A stretch of 64,000 bases of DNA, taken from positions 5,270,001-5,334,000 of the forward strand of contig NZ_CP092362.2 of assembly GCF_022370635.2 (NCBI RefSeq). The letters are read 5' to 3'. The stretch is from Mycolicibacterium crocinum (GTDB lineage: Bacteria; Actinomycetota; Actinomycetes; Mycobacteriales; Mycobacteriaceae). The notes beneath the pieces were generated by a model. That model searched no databases. It was not told the origin of the DNA and saw only the letters and a program-made list of their open reading frames with translations. Shown here piece by piece: positions 8,134 through 15,827 of this stretch. Numbering within the stretch: position 1 is the stretch's first letter; every line of letters starts with the position of its first letter. The position numbers and the translations under genes were made by a program.

Positions 8134-8880
8134 ATGGACCTGGCGAAGACCTTGGTGGGGATCGCGAGCGCGCCGGTGCGGGTCGGGCTGGCAGCCGCCG
8201 AGACCGGGCTTGACGTCGCGAAAGCCGGCCTTGACCTGACCAAACAGGCTCTGGGCGAGGCCGGGGTGTCGCCGTCGCCGAGCTCGGTGGCTCAGATGTT
8301 CGGCCTCGAGGACACCATCGCGCGGGCGAACAAGCTCGCCCAGCTGCTCGACGATGACGCGCCGCTGGGGCGTGCGCTGGCGCCGGACGGTCCGCTGGAC
8401 CGGCTCATGCGCCCGGGCGGTTTGATCGACCGGGTGACCGCACCCGACGGTGTCTTGGACCGGTTGACCGCCGAAGGCGGCGGGCTGGAGCGGGCGCTGG
8501 CCCCGGGCGGTTTGGTGGACCAGCTCCTCGACGAGGACGGTCTTGTCGAGCGGATCCTCGGTGAGGAGGGGCTGGCCGACCGGCTGATGGCCGAGGGTGG
8601 TCTGGTGGAGAAGCTGACGGCGCGCAACGGGCCGCTCGAGCAGCTGGCCGATGTCGCCGACACGCTGAACCGGTTGGCTCCGGGGCTCGAAGCCCTTGCG
8701 CCGACGATCGAGACCCTGCGCGAGGCGGTCACCACCCTGAGCCTCGTGGTCAACCCGCTGAGCAATATCGCCGACCGCATCCCGATCCCGGGTCGCCGAC
8801 GCAGTTACACACCGCCGCGCCCGGTCGGGTCCGAACGGGTGCGCAGCGAGCGGTTGGTCATCGACGACGACGAGCAGTGA
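8134..8880 (+). CDS. conserved mycobacterial protein with ten decapeptide repeats, divergent from phoP
   Basis: 248 residues. The N-terminus (about 1-40) is an amphipathic Ala/Gly/Leu/Lys helix region without a signal peptide. Residues 76-175 are ten uninterrupted 10-residue repeats of the form G-L-(V/L/I)-(D/E)-R-L-x-A-(E/P)-G. They are followed by a helical segment (LNRLAPGLEALAPTIETLREAV) and a basic tail RIPIPGRRRSYTPPR. I do not recognise a named domain. Its place, divergent from phoP, matches Rv0756c of M. tuberculosis, which is also of similar length; I am not certain of orthology. It shares the intergenic region with the PhoP box, so it may belong to the PhoP regulon. Confidence 0.85.
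   Translation: MDLAKTLVGIASAPVRVGLAAAETGLDVAKAGLDLTKQALGEAGVSPSPSSVAQMFGLEDTIARANKLAQLLDDDAPLGRALAPDGPLDRLMRPGGLIDRVTAPDGVLDRLTAEGGGLERALAPGGLVDQLLDEDGLVERILGEEGLADRLMAEGGLVEKLTARNGPLEQLADVADTLNRLAPGLEALAPTIETLREAVTTLSLVVNPLSNIADRIPIPGRRRSYTPPRPVGSERVRSERLVIDDDEQ
8359..8658 (+). repeat. ten tandem 30-bp coding repeats (decapeptide repeat)
   Basis: Within the gene divergent from phoP, every 30 bases encode one degenerate decapeptide starting Gly-(Leu/Pro/Val)-(Leu/Val)-(Asp/Glu)-Arg. The period is kept without insertion or deletion across ten units, while the DNA has diverged. The array is therefore held by protein structure rather than by recent duplication. Confidence 0.85.
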
Positions 8881-8923
8881 CTTCGCTACTCTGTTAGACG
8901 GTTCGGGCTCACGGGTCCGCCAT

Positions 8924-8999
8924 GCCCCCTTAGCTCAGTGGCTAGAGCACCCGCCTTGTAAGCGGGATGGCATCGGTTCAATCCCGATAGGGGGCTCCA
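8924..8999 (+). tRNA. tRNA-Thr (anticodon UGU)
   Basis: A 76-nt cloverleaf. The acceptor arm GCCCCCT pairs with AGGGGGC, the D-arm is GCTC/GAGC, and the anticodon stem CCCGC/GCGGG encloses the loop CTTGTAA with anticodon TGT at 8957-8959. The T-arm ATCGG/CCGAT carries TTCAATC, and the CCA end is encoded. No integrase or repeated 3' end is seen nearby. Confidence 0.97.
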
Positions 9000-9047
9000 T
9001 ACCGCCTCGAAGCGGCGGCCGGTTTGTCGGTAGCACGTCGTAGCGTC

Positions 9048-9458
9048 ATGCGCATGAGGCAGTGTCGCCGTTGTGGATCCGAGCTCACCAAGCGCAGCCA
9101 GAAGATCTACTGCAGCAATGCATGTCAGCAGTTGGCCCGTCAGGAAGCCAGCACACGAATTTGGCTCGAATCCGGCGATGCATTCGTAGGCACTACTCGC
9201 AATCACTACATCCGCACCTACCTCAATGCCGCTCAGTCGGGTTGTTGCGCGATTTGCGGAGGGTCCAATTTGTGGCTTGGTTTGCACCTGGCCTTCGTCC
9301 TCGACCACATCGACGGCGACCCGACCAACAATCGGCGAGAGAACCTGCGACTCGTGTGCCCGAACTGCGATTCGCAGCTGCCGACGTACAAGAGCCGCAA
9401 CCGCGGCAAGGGGCGGTTCTACCGCAGGCAGCGATATGCCAACGGCCAAACGTTCTAG
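9048..9458 (+). CDS. HNH endonuclease-like protein with N-terminal zinc ribbon
   Basis: 136 residues from ATG 9048 (ATG 9054 is also possible; a TTG at 9024 is less likely). An N-terminal Cys cluster CRRCGSELTKRSQKIYCSNAC resembles a small zinc ribbon. A second cluster, CCAICGG, leads into the HNH core LDHIDGDPTNNRRENLRLVCPNC. Such proteins are typically nicking or structure-specific nucleases found singly in actinobacterial genomes. The gene starts about 50 bp after tRNA-Thr and its codon use is slightly less GC-rich than that of its neighbours, which would fit an acquired gene. Its 3' end overlaps the diguanylate cyclase gene by 3 bp. Its biological role is unknown. Confidence 0.75.
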   Translation: MRMRQCRRCGSELTKRSQKIYCSNACQQLARQEASTRIWLESGDAFVGTTRNHYIRTYLNAAQSGCCAICGGSNLWLGLHLAFVLDHIDGDPTNNRRENLRLVCPNCDSQLPTYKSRNRGKGRFYRRQRYANGQTF

Positions 9459-10546
9459 GCGTGGTCGGACGCCATGACTACCCGGTTCCGTCCGCTTTGT
9501 TTGGCTTGATAGAGCGCGCGGTCCGCGGCCTGCAGAAGTTCACTGGGCGTCGTGACCTCACCACCCGTCGCCGCGACGCCGATGCTGATCGATATCGGGC
9601 GCTTGGGCCACGGCGCGCGTTGGATGGCGCGGCGGAATCTCTCGCCGAGCACGAAGGCACCCTTGCAGGTGGTTTCAGGCAGCACGACCGCGAATTCCTC
9701 ACCGCCGTAACGGAACAGCGAATCGGACACCCTGAGTTCTGACTGCAGCATATGGGCGACCCCGCGCAACACCTCATCGCCCGCCGGGTGCCCGAAGTCG
9801 TCGTTGAACGCCTTGAAGTGATCAACGTCGATCATGATCAACGACACGGTGTTGCCGCGGCTCTGCGCCCGCATGCACTCCTCTTCGAGGGTGACGTCGA
9901 ATGAACGCCGGTTCTTCACCCCAGTCAACACATCAGTGACCGATTGAGACTCCAGGTGCACCCGCACCTTCTCGATATCTCGTTGGTACTCCTGCAGCAA
10001 TTCCACGTACTTTTCCTGATCGAGCACCGCCTGCTCAAGGGTTTCGATGCTGCGGCGCAGCTCGAGCTGGACGATGATCTCGCGGGAGAGGATCTCAAGC
10101 GCTTCGCGCTGGGTCTCGGTGAGAGTGCGCGGCTGCCGGTCGATCACGCAGATTGTGTCCAGCGCTTCACCGGTCGGCGCCACCAGCGGGGCGCCCGCGT
10201 AGAACCGGATGCCCGGGTCTCCCGTCACCAGCGGATTGCTCACGAAGCGTTCGTCAGCGCGGGCATCCTCGACCGTCATCACCTCGTCGGGATTCATGAT
10301 CGCGTGTGCGCAGAATGCCTGCGAACGCGGAGTTTCGCTGACCCCGAGGCCGATGTTGGCTTTGAACCATTGACGCTGCTCGTCCAACAACGTGATGAGC
10401 GCAATTGGCGTACCGCAGATCGCCGACGCCAGCTTCGCGAAGTCGTTGTAGGCCTGTTCCGGCAGCGAGTCCATGATTCTGTAATCCGCAAGAACATTCA
10501 GCCGTTCGCGCTCGTTGGCGGGTATCGGAAATCCGGCCTCCGACAT
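9455..10546 (-). CDS. diguanylate cyclase with GAF domain (GGEEF)
   Basis: 363 residues from ATG 10546, preceded by GGGGAG. The N-terminal 170 residues form a GAF domain (ITLLDEQRQWFKANIGL, SQAFCAHAI, YAGAPLVAP). A coiled-coil linker (about 170-215) then leads to a GGDEF domain with signature YGGEEF at 281-285. An RxxD product-inhibition site (RVSD, five residues before the signature) is intact. It should make c-di-GMP from GTP, with feedback inhibition. The GAF ligand is unknown. Longer upstream reading in this frame lacks start evidence and belongs to the DUF2127 region. Confidence 0.9.
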   Translation of the reverse strand: MSEAGFPIPANERERLNVLADYRIMDSLPEQAYNDFAKLASAICGTPIALITLLDEQRQWFKANIGLGVSETPRSQAFCAHAIMNPDEVMTVEDARADERFVSNPLVTGDPGIRFYAGAPLVAPTGEALDTICVIDRQPRTLTETQREALEILSREIIVQLELRRSIETLEQAVLDQEKYVELLQEYQRDIEKVRVHLESQSVTDVLTGVKNRRSFDVTLEEECMRAQSRGNTVSLIMIDVDHFKAFNDDFGHPAGDEVLRGVAHMLQSELRVSDSLFRYGGEEFAVVLPETTCKGAFVLGERFRRAIQRAPWPKRPISISIGVAATGGEVTTPSELLQAADRALYQAKQSGRNRVVMASDHA

Positions 10547-10656
10547 GTGCTCCCCCATTTCCGGCACGTGGCCCTGCTGTCTCTCAGCTACCCCTATTAA
10601 ATCGGATCCGAAACTGCAGCATCTGCGGTACGACCTGGCACAGCGAAGCCTGACCC

Positions 10657-11439
10657 TCAGGCCAGCGCGGCCCGCTCGACATCGAGGAGTTGCTCGCCGC
10701 GGCGTTCCTCGTCGTAGGCCTTGCGTCCGCCGCGAATGCCGAAGAGCCGCTTGGACACCAGCAGATAGATGACGGCGGCCACGTTGATCACGAACGCACC
10801 CGCGCGCGTGAACGTGATGCCTTTGACCGCAAGGTCGTACACCTCCAACGGCAGGAAGATCGAGGTCGCGATCACGGCGAAGTATTCGCCCCAGCGCTGC
10901 AACAACCACAGTCCGACACCCTCGATGAGCTCCAGCAGGGCGTAGACGAGCAGCGCGAAGAACACCAGCATCAGCGTGCTGGGCTTGGTGGCCAACGCTT
11001 TCTCCAGCTCGTGCACGGCGGTCATCTGATCGACCTTGATACCCGAGGACCGCAGCAGCGGCAGGTCGCGCTCGACCGCAGCCTGAATCGACCCCTGCGC
11101 GCCGCGGAACTTCCACACCGCCCACGCGGCGAGCGCGATCAGCAGCGCCCTGATCCAGCGTTCGACGGCCAGGGCCCGCACGATGAACGCCTGCCGCAAC
11201 GCCCGGCCCCGTAGGACCAGTGGCGCGTGGTCGGCCGGACCGCGGCCATGCGGCGGTCCCACGACGAAAGCGCCGCAGCGCAGGCAGCGCCAGACTTCGC
11301 CAAGCCCGGTCGTGCCGCTCAGCCGCTCGGAGAGGGCGGCATCGTCCGGCGCATAGGTGACGTGCCCATGTCGCGCACAGGTGAACAACTCCCACCGGGC
11401 TCCGACGGTCCTCCGCTGCTCCTTTGGGGTCACCATCAC
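10657..11439 (-). CDS. DUF2127 integral membrane protein
   Basis: 260 residues. The N-terminus carries a short Cys-containing segment (CARHGH and CLRCG), possibly a zinc-ribbon-like element. Four hydrophobic helices follow: ALLIALAAWAVWKF, LMLVFFALLVYALLELIEGVGLWLL, YFAVIATSIFLPLEVYDL and AFVINVAAVIYLLVSK. The GVGLWLLQRWGEYFAVIATS and LPLEVYDL pattern is characteristic of DUF2127, a family of unknown function common in Actinobacteria. The start may be ATG 11439 or 11436. It ends 110 bp before the diguanylate cyclase gene on the same strand; a functional link is not shown. Confidence 0.75.
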   Translation of the reverse strand: MMVTPKEQRRTVGARWELFTCARHGHVTYAPDDAALSERLSGTTGLGEVWRCLRCGAFVVGPPHGRGPADHAPLVLRGRALRQAFIVRALAVERWIRALLIALAAWAVWKFRGAQGSIQAAVERDLPLLRSSGIKVDQMTAVHELEKALATKPSTLMLVFFALLVYALLELIEGVGLWLLQRWGEYFAVIATSIFLPLEVYDLAVKGITFTRAGAFVINVAAVIYLLVSKRLFGIRGGRKAYDEERRGEQLLDVERAALA

Positions 11440-11469
11440 CCCATCATGTCGTTCGGCGGCTTCGCGCTG

Positions 11470-11925
11470 TCAAGACCGGGACCGGTTCACCTCGCCGCGC
11501 AGACGCCGCCCACCCGGTGCGTGGTCGAGGACGACGTCTGCCAGTCTGTCCCTGACCCGCTGATGATCGCGCGGTGTGGCGCGTCCCTTCCTGAGTTCGT
11601 GATAGCCCGCGCCCGCCCACACGCCCGCGATCGCGGCGTCGGTGCAACCGGCACGCGCACGCCGCCGGTCACCAAGCGCCAGCGCCGATGCGGTCAGCGC
11701 GTGCACGGTATCCACCCAGACGCCCATAGCCAGCACCTCGGGGCTGGGTCGCAGTCCGGACAGCGTCGCTTGGGTCAACTGCCGCGCACCGAGGATTCGG
11801 ATCACTGTGCGGCTCGGGGGGTCGACGGGGCCGCTGTCGGTGGCTCGCAGCACCCGGTCGGGCGCGATCAGAAGTGCCACACCCCATGCGGCACGCAGGA
11901 TTTCGATGACTCGGTACCGCTTCAT
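11470..11925 (-). CDS. small predicted membrane protein, unknown function
   Basis: 151 residues; three moderately hydrophobic segments (VIEILRAAWGVALLIAP, LAMGVWVDTVHALTASALAL, AAIAGVWAGAGYHELRKG) and a basic C-terminus. I do not recognise a named family, although similar short membrane proteins are common in mycobacteria. Its ATG overlaps the TGA of the enolase-superfamily gene by 4 bp (ATGA), so it is the last gene of that minus-strand operon. Confidence 0.65.
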   Translation of the reverse strand: MKRYRVIEILRAAWGVALLIAPDRVLRATDSGPVDPPSRTVIRILGARQLTQATLSGLRPSPEVLAMGVWVDTVHALTASALALGDRRRARAGCTDAAIAGVWAGAGYHELRKGRATPRDHQRVRDRLADVVLDHAPGGRRLRGEVNRSRS

Positions 11926-13016
11926 GCCGCCTGCCGATACTGTTCGGCGGCTGCGGCCAGGCTCATTCCGTGTCCGCAGCGCGACGTGCTCACCGGCAAT
12001 TGCCCACCGCTGGGCACCGGCACACCGTCGAATAATTCAGCCTCGAGGCGGGTGTGGTCGATGAAGTACTCGAGGTGGCGCAGTCGGGGTATCGCGGCCG
12101 CGACGGGGACATGGACGGCGGGCGCGCAATGAGCCGAGACGTCGAGGTTGTGCGCTGCCGCGATGCTCGCGGCGGCCAGCCAACCGGTGTACCCGCCACA
12201 CCGGGTGCCGTCGAGTTGCAGGCAATCCACCACCGGCGCGAGTCGGCGGGCGTCGTAGCGATCGGCGATGTACTCACCGGCGGCGACATCACACCGCACC
12301 GCGCCACGCACAGCGGCCAAGCCGTCGGTGTCGTCACTGCTGACCGGTTCCTCGAACCAGGTGACCCCGAGGTGATCGAGGGCGGCGCCGACCCGGCGTG
12401 CCTGGCCCGGGGAGTAGCCACCGTTGGCGTCCACCATCAGCTCCACCGTGTCACCGGCCAACTCCCGTAATCGCCTGACCCGGGCCAGGTCCCGCTCGGT
12501 GTCACTGCCCCAACCCTGGCCGATCTTGATCTTCATCGCCGCGCATCCGGCTGTGCGCCACACCCTGATCTGATCGGCGAGCTGGTCGTCGTCGAGGTTG
12601 GTGAAACCACCCGATCCGTAGATGGGAACCGCATCCCGGCAGCGCCCGAACATCGTGGACAGCGGCAGGTCACGGAGATGACCGAGCAGATCCCATAAAG
12701 CGATGTCCACCGCGCTGACCGCCTGGGCGACCAGACCGCGGCTGCCGAAATTGCGGCAGGCACGCGTCATGGCGTCGAGCGTGCCGGGGACATCGGCGGT
12801 ATCGCGGCCGACGACGACGTCGCGCAGGTTGTGGGTGATGACCGCGGCCGCGGCCGGCGAGCTGTAGGTCCATCCGAGTCCGACCGCGCCGGCGGCGTAG
12901 GCGTGAACGACGACAGCCGTCGTCGAATCCCATCGCAGCGTGCCGTCGGCCTCCGGTCCGTCGGTCGGCACCGTGTAGACAGCTACCTCGAGACGGTCGA
13001 TCTCAGTGAAAGTCAT
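11922..13016 (-). CDS. enolase-superfamily enzyme (mandelate racemase / muconate lactonizing group)
   Basis: 364 residues. The superfamily barrel is evident: a KxK pair Lys162/Lys164 in AAMKIKIGQGW, metal ligands Asp196 (MVDANGG), Glu222 (WFEEP) and Glu248 (AAGEY), and a His296 in DVSAHCAP that can serve as opposite-face base. Members abstract the proton alpha to a carboxylate, typically in sugar-acid dehydration or racemization. The gene lies 21 bp after a GMC dehydrogenase and near a TPP enzyme, so a sugar-acid or polyol route is plausible. This is inference; the substrate cannot be read from sequence. Confidence 0.85.
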   Translation of the reverse strand: MTFTEIDRLEVAVYTVPTDGPEADGTLRWDSTTAVVVHAYAAGAVGLGWTYSSPAAAAVITHNLRDVVVGRDTADVPGTLDAMTRACRNFGSRGLVAQAVSAVDIALWDLLGHLRDLPLSTMFGRCRDAVPIYGSGGFTNLDDDQLADQIRVWRTAGCAAMKIKIGQGWGSDTERDLARVRRLRELAGDTVELMVDANGGYSPGQARRVGAALDHLGVTWFEEPVSSDDTDGLAAVRGAVRCDVAAGEYIADRYDARRLAPVVDCLQLDGTRCGGYTGWLAAASIAAAHNLDVSAHCAPAVHVPVAAAIPRLRHLEYFIDHTRLEAELFDGVPVPSGGQLPVSTSRCGHGMSLAAAAEQYRQAA

Positions 13017-13037
13017 TGGTAATCAACTCTTCTGATG

Positions 13038-14681
13038 TCACGATCGGACGGCGTGGTTCTTCATCAAGTCAGCGGCACGGCCCGCGAGCGCCATGATCGT
13101 CAACGCAGGATTGGCCGCACCCTGGGTGGGCATGACGCTTCCGTCCACCACGTAGAGGCGGTCCACCCCGAACACCCGGTGCTCGGCATCGATGACGCCG
13201 TCTTGTGGCCGTGCCGCCATGCGCGCTCCCCCGACCAGATGCGCGTACCGGTTGACCGTCATGACCTCTTCGGCGCCGGCCGCCAGCAGTAGATCCGACA
13301 TGACCGTCCCCGCGGCCTCGATGAGCTGCCTGTCGTTATCGCACTGGCTGTAGGCGAAGTGTGCGACGGGCAAGCCGTGCCGGTCCTTCTCATCGGCCAG
13401 CGTGACCCTGTTGTCAGGCAGCGGCAGCAGTTCACACAGGGCACCCAGCGTGGCCCAATGAATGTAGTCGCGCATGTACTCTCGCAAGGTCTCGCCCCAA
13501 TGCCCCTGCGCAGCAACATGTTCAGACCACGTGATGGGCAGCGGGCTGACAGTCTGGATGGAGAACCCGCGGCGGTACGGCTTACTGGGATCCGTTTCGT
13601 AGAACTGTTCGGTGCTGACCTCCGGTGGCGGAGCCTTGTACATCCGAATCTCGTCGGAGAAGCGCCCCGCCACCTGCGGTGCCCCCTGCACCATCAGGTG
13701 GCTACCCAGATGGTCGTGATCGTTGCCGAGTCCGCCTGGGTATCGGGAGGTCGCCGAAAGCAAGAGCAGCCGCGGTGTCTCGATGGAGTAACCGGCAATC
13801 ACGACGGCATGAGCACATTGACGATGCAACACACCGGCATGCAGATATTCCACACCGGTGGCGCGCCCGGAGTCGTCGTCGACGAGGATGCGGCTGACGT
13901 GGGCGTCGGGACGCACCTCGGCGCCGTTGGCGAGGGCATCGGGAATGTGGGTGACCAGTGGGCTGGCCTTGGCGTTGACCTTGCAGCCTTGGATACAGAA
14001 GCCTCGATAGATGCAGTGCGGCCGGTTCCCGAAGCGGCCGTTGGGGATTGCGACCGGCCCGACGCGCATGTCGATGCCCATGGCATTCGCGCCGCGCAGG
14101 GCGATCAGTCCGTTGCCGCTCACCGGGTGCGGACTGTGCGGATAGCTGTGCGGGTCACCCCACGGCCAGTCCTGACCGGCCACCGGCAACTCGGCCTCGA
14201 TCTGTTCGTAATAGGGGCGAAGGTCGGCGTAGTCGATGGGCCAGTCAGCCCCCACCCCGTCGGAACTGAAGGTATGGAAGTCGGACGGATGAAACCGCGG
14301 GGTATAGCCGGCATAGTGCACCATGGACCCGCCGACGCCGCGCCCGGAGTTGTTGGAGCCCAGGGGTACCGGGTCGGTGCCACCGATCTGACGGGGTTCG
14401 GTCCAATATAACCGGTGCGAGCCGCGTTCGTCGCTGACCCAGTCACTGTCCGGATCCCAGAACGGTCCGGCGTCGAGCAGCACCACACTCCAGCCCGCGC
14501 GGGCCAGTCGCTGCCCGAGCGTGGCGCCACCTGCACCGGCGCCGACGATGACGATGTCGACCTCGTCGTCCTCGGGATAGCGACGCATGTCCGACCGCAG
14601 CCGGTGGTTGGTGCGGACCCCGTTGTTGGGCAGTAACCAGGCAGAGGCGTTCCGGTCGCGGACGGCACCGGCGTCAACCAT
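13038..14681 (-). CDS. GMC-family FAD-dependent oxidoreductase (gluconate 2-dehydrogenase large-subunit type)
   Basis: 547 residues from ATG 14681, which overlaps the previous gene's TGA by 8 bp. The FAD motif VDIVIVGAGAGGATLGQRLA lies near residue 45, SNNSGRGVGGSMVHYAGY is the second GMC signature, and the C-terminal VVDGSVMPTQGAANPALTIMALA closes the FAD site. CIYRGFCIQGC is a Cys cluster seen in the gluconate/fructose dehydrogenase branch. That branch works with a small subunit 3, whose gene is immediately upstream. The pair probably oxidizes a sugar, polyol or sugar acid and passes electrons to the membrane; the substrate is unknown. Confidence 0.85.
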   Translation of the reverse strand: MVDAGAVRDRNASAWLLPNNGVRTNHRLRSDMRRYPEDDEVDIVIVGAGAGGATLGQRLARAGWSVVLLDAGPFWDPDSDWVSDERGSHRLYWTEPRQIGGTDPVPLGSNNSGRGVGGSMVHYAGYTPRFHPSDFHTFSSDGVGADWPIDYADLRPYYEQIEAELPVAGQDWPWGDPHSYPHSPHPVSGNGLIALRGANAMGIDMRVGPVAIPNGRFGNRPHCIYRGFCIQGCKVNAKASPLVTHIPDALANGAEVRPDAHVSRILVDDDSGRATGVEYLHAGVLHRQCAHAVVIAGYSIETPRLLLLSATSRYPGGLGNDHDHLGSHLMVQGAPQVAGRFSDEIRMYKAPPPEVSTEQFYETDPSKPYRRGFSIQTVSPLPITWSEHVAAQGHWGETLREYMRDYIHWATLGALCELLPLPDNRVTLADEKDRHGLPVAHFAYSQCDNDRQLIEAAGTVMSDLLLAAGAEEVMTVNRYAHLVGGARMAARPQDGVIDAEHRVFGVDRLYVVDGSVMPTQGAANPALTIMALAGRAADLMKNHAVRS

Positions 14682-15384
14682 CCGTCGCCCCCTCGACGAG
14701 AGCCGCATCCGCACGGCGCGCACGTTCTACGCGGGTGGCGAAGGGGACCGGATCGGCACTGTGTTGGTCGGCGGTCTCAAACGATTCCCGGGCGTTGACA
14801 CCGGGATTCAGATATCCGCGTGGGTAGGCCGGCCCGGGAAACCCCATCTCGTTCCACGCCCAAGGATGCGAGTAGAACGCCGTGCAGGCATACCGGGTCC
14901 ATAGGCTCCAGACGTGTCCGGCAGCCCAGCCGTGCCAGTCGTCACCGCTGTCGGACAGGTCTTGGATGTTCTGCAGTACGCGTGCCTGATCCTCGCCGGC
15001 AAGGTCGGCATAGCCGGCGCCACAGCGATTGTGGGCGTCACCATCCAACGCGGCCAAGGACTCACGCCATGCCTGACCGTCCTCGGGCATGTCGTCGTAA
15101 TGCCACCCGTCCGTCTCCCCCGCCGCCAGCCGGGCGTCGATCAACTCCAGTACCGGAATCTTCGGGTCGGCGTCCTGCGCAAGCAGCAGATCGAGCATCG
15201 GCGTCGCGACGGCCACCTCGTCGACGGTGAAGAACGCCAGCATGGACGGCAGGGCGAGCCGCGCGAGAACCACACCGGCGGTGACGGTGTCCCACTTGTC
15301 GACCTGAGCCAGCACATCGAAACCGTCGAATCGACCACGATTCTGTGGAGTGACGGCGCGATAATGGGTTGGGCGAAACAACAT
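14674..15384 (-). CDS. gluconate 2-dehydrogenase subunit 3-like protein
   Basis: 236 residues from ATG 15384; the start shares a base with the TGA of the upstream membrane protein (TGATG). The middle and C-terminal parts (FTVDEVAVATPMLDLLLA, then AFYSHPWAWNEMGFPGPAYPRGYLNPG) match the subunit 3 family that accompanies GMC dehydrogenases. No twin-arginine signal is visible, unlike many homologues, so the complex may be cytoplasmic or the subunit may be carried by a partner. It is translationally coupled to the GMC gene. Confidence 0.75.
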   Translation of the reverse strand: MLFRPTHYRAVTPQNRGRFDGFDVLAQVDKWDTVTAGVVLARLALPSMLAFFTVDEVAVATPMLDLLLAQDADPKIPVLELIDARLAAGETDGWHYDDMPEDGQAWRESLAALDGDAHNRCGAGYADLAGEDQARVLQNIQDLSDSGDDWHGWAAGHVWSLWTRYACTAFYSHPWAWNEMGFPGPAYPRGYLNPGVNARESFETADQHSADPVPFATRVERARRADAALVEGATDG

Positions 15385-15827
15385 CAGCGCACTCCGTCGC
15401 CGGGCAGGTGCTCGCGACGCAGCAGGGCGGCCAGCAGTCCCATCCCGCCGACCAGGGACGCCAGCAGGGGCGCGAACGCCGGCGGACCGGATTCCACGTT
15501 GTACTTGGTGAATCCGCCCGGCCTCTGCTGGATTCCACGCCAATGCAGGTAGGTGCCCTGTAGGCCGTTGGCGACGATCAGCGCACTGGCCGCGGGCAAC
15601 ACCGTATGAGCGGCGCGACGGGAGAAGAAGGCAGCCAGCCCGGCCGGGATCGCGGTGGGAACCACGACAACAGGCCAGTACATCATCCGGTTGCCGAAGC
15701 TGGCACCGTCGTGTGAGAAGTAGATCTCGGCGGTGGTGACTGCGGCACCGGCGGCGGTCAACGCGGACAACGTGCGTTCGAATCGTCCGGTTCGGATGGC
15801 GTGCAGCGCGGCGCGCACGGGATTCAT
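15384..15827 (-). CDS. predicted four-helix membrane protein of the oxidation cassette
   Basis: 147 residues, with four hydrophobic segments at about 22-40, 50-70, 74-95 and 118-138. I recognise no named family. The gene lies between the TPP enzyme (4-bp overlap) and the subunit 3 gene (1-bp overlap), so all are probably cotranslated. A membrane anchor or electron acceptor role for the dehydrogenase is possible but not shown; there is no obvious heme motif. Confidence 0.7.
   Translation of the reverse strand: MNPVRAALHAIRTGRFERTLSALTAAGAAVTTAEIYFSHDGASFGNRMMYWPVVVVPTAIPAGLAAFFSRRAAHTVLPAASALIVANGLQGTYLHWRGIQQRPGGFTKYNVESGPPAFAPLLASLVGGMGLLAALLRREHLPGDGVR

Noticed and set aside
8359..8658. 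30-bp repeats as a CRISPR or recent tandem duplication
   Set aside because: Units are contiguous, coding and diverged at DNA level; only the protein period is kept.
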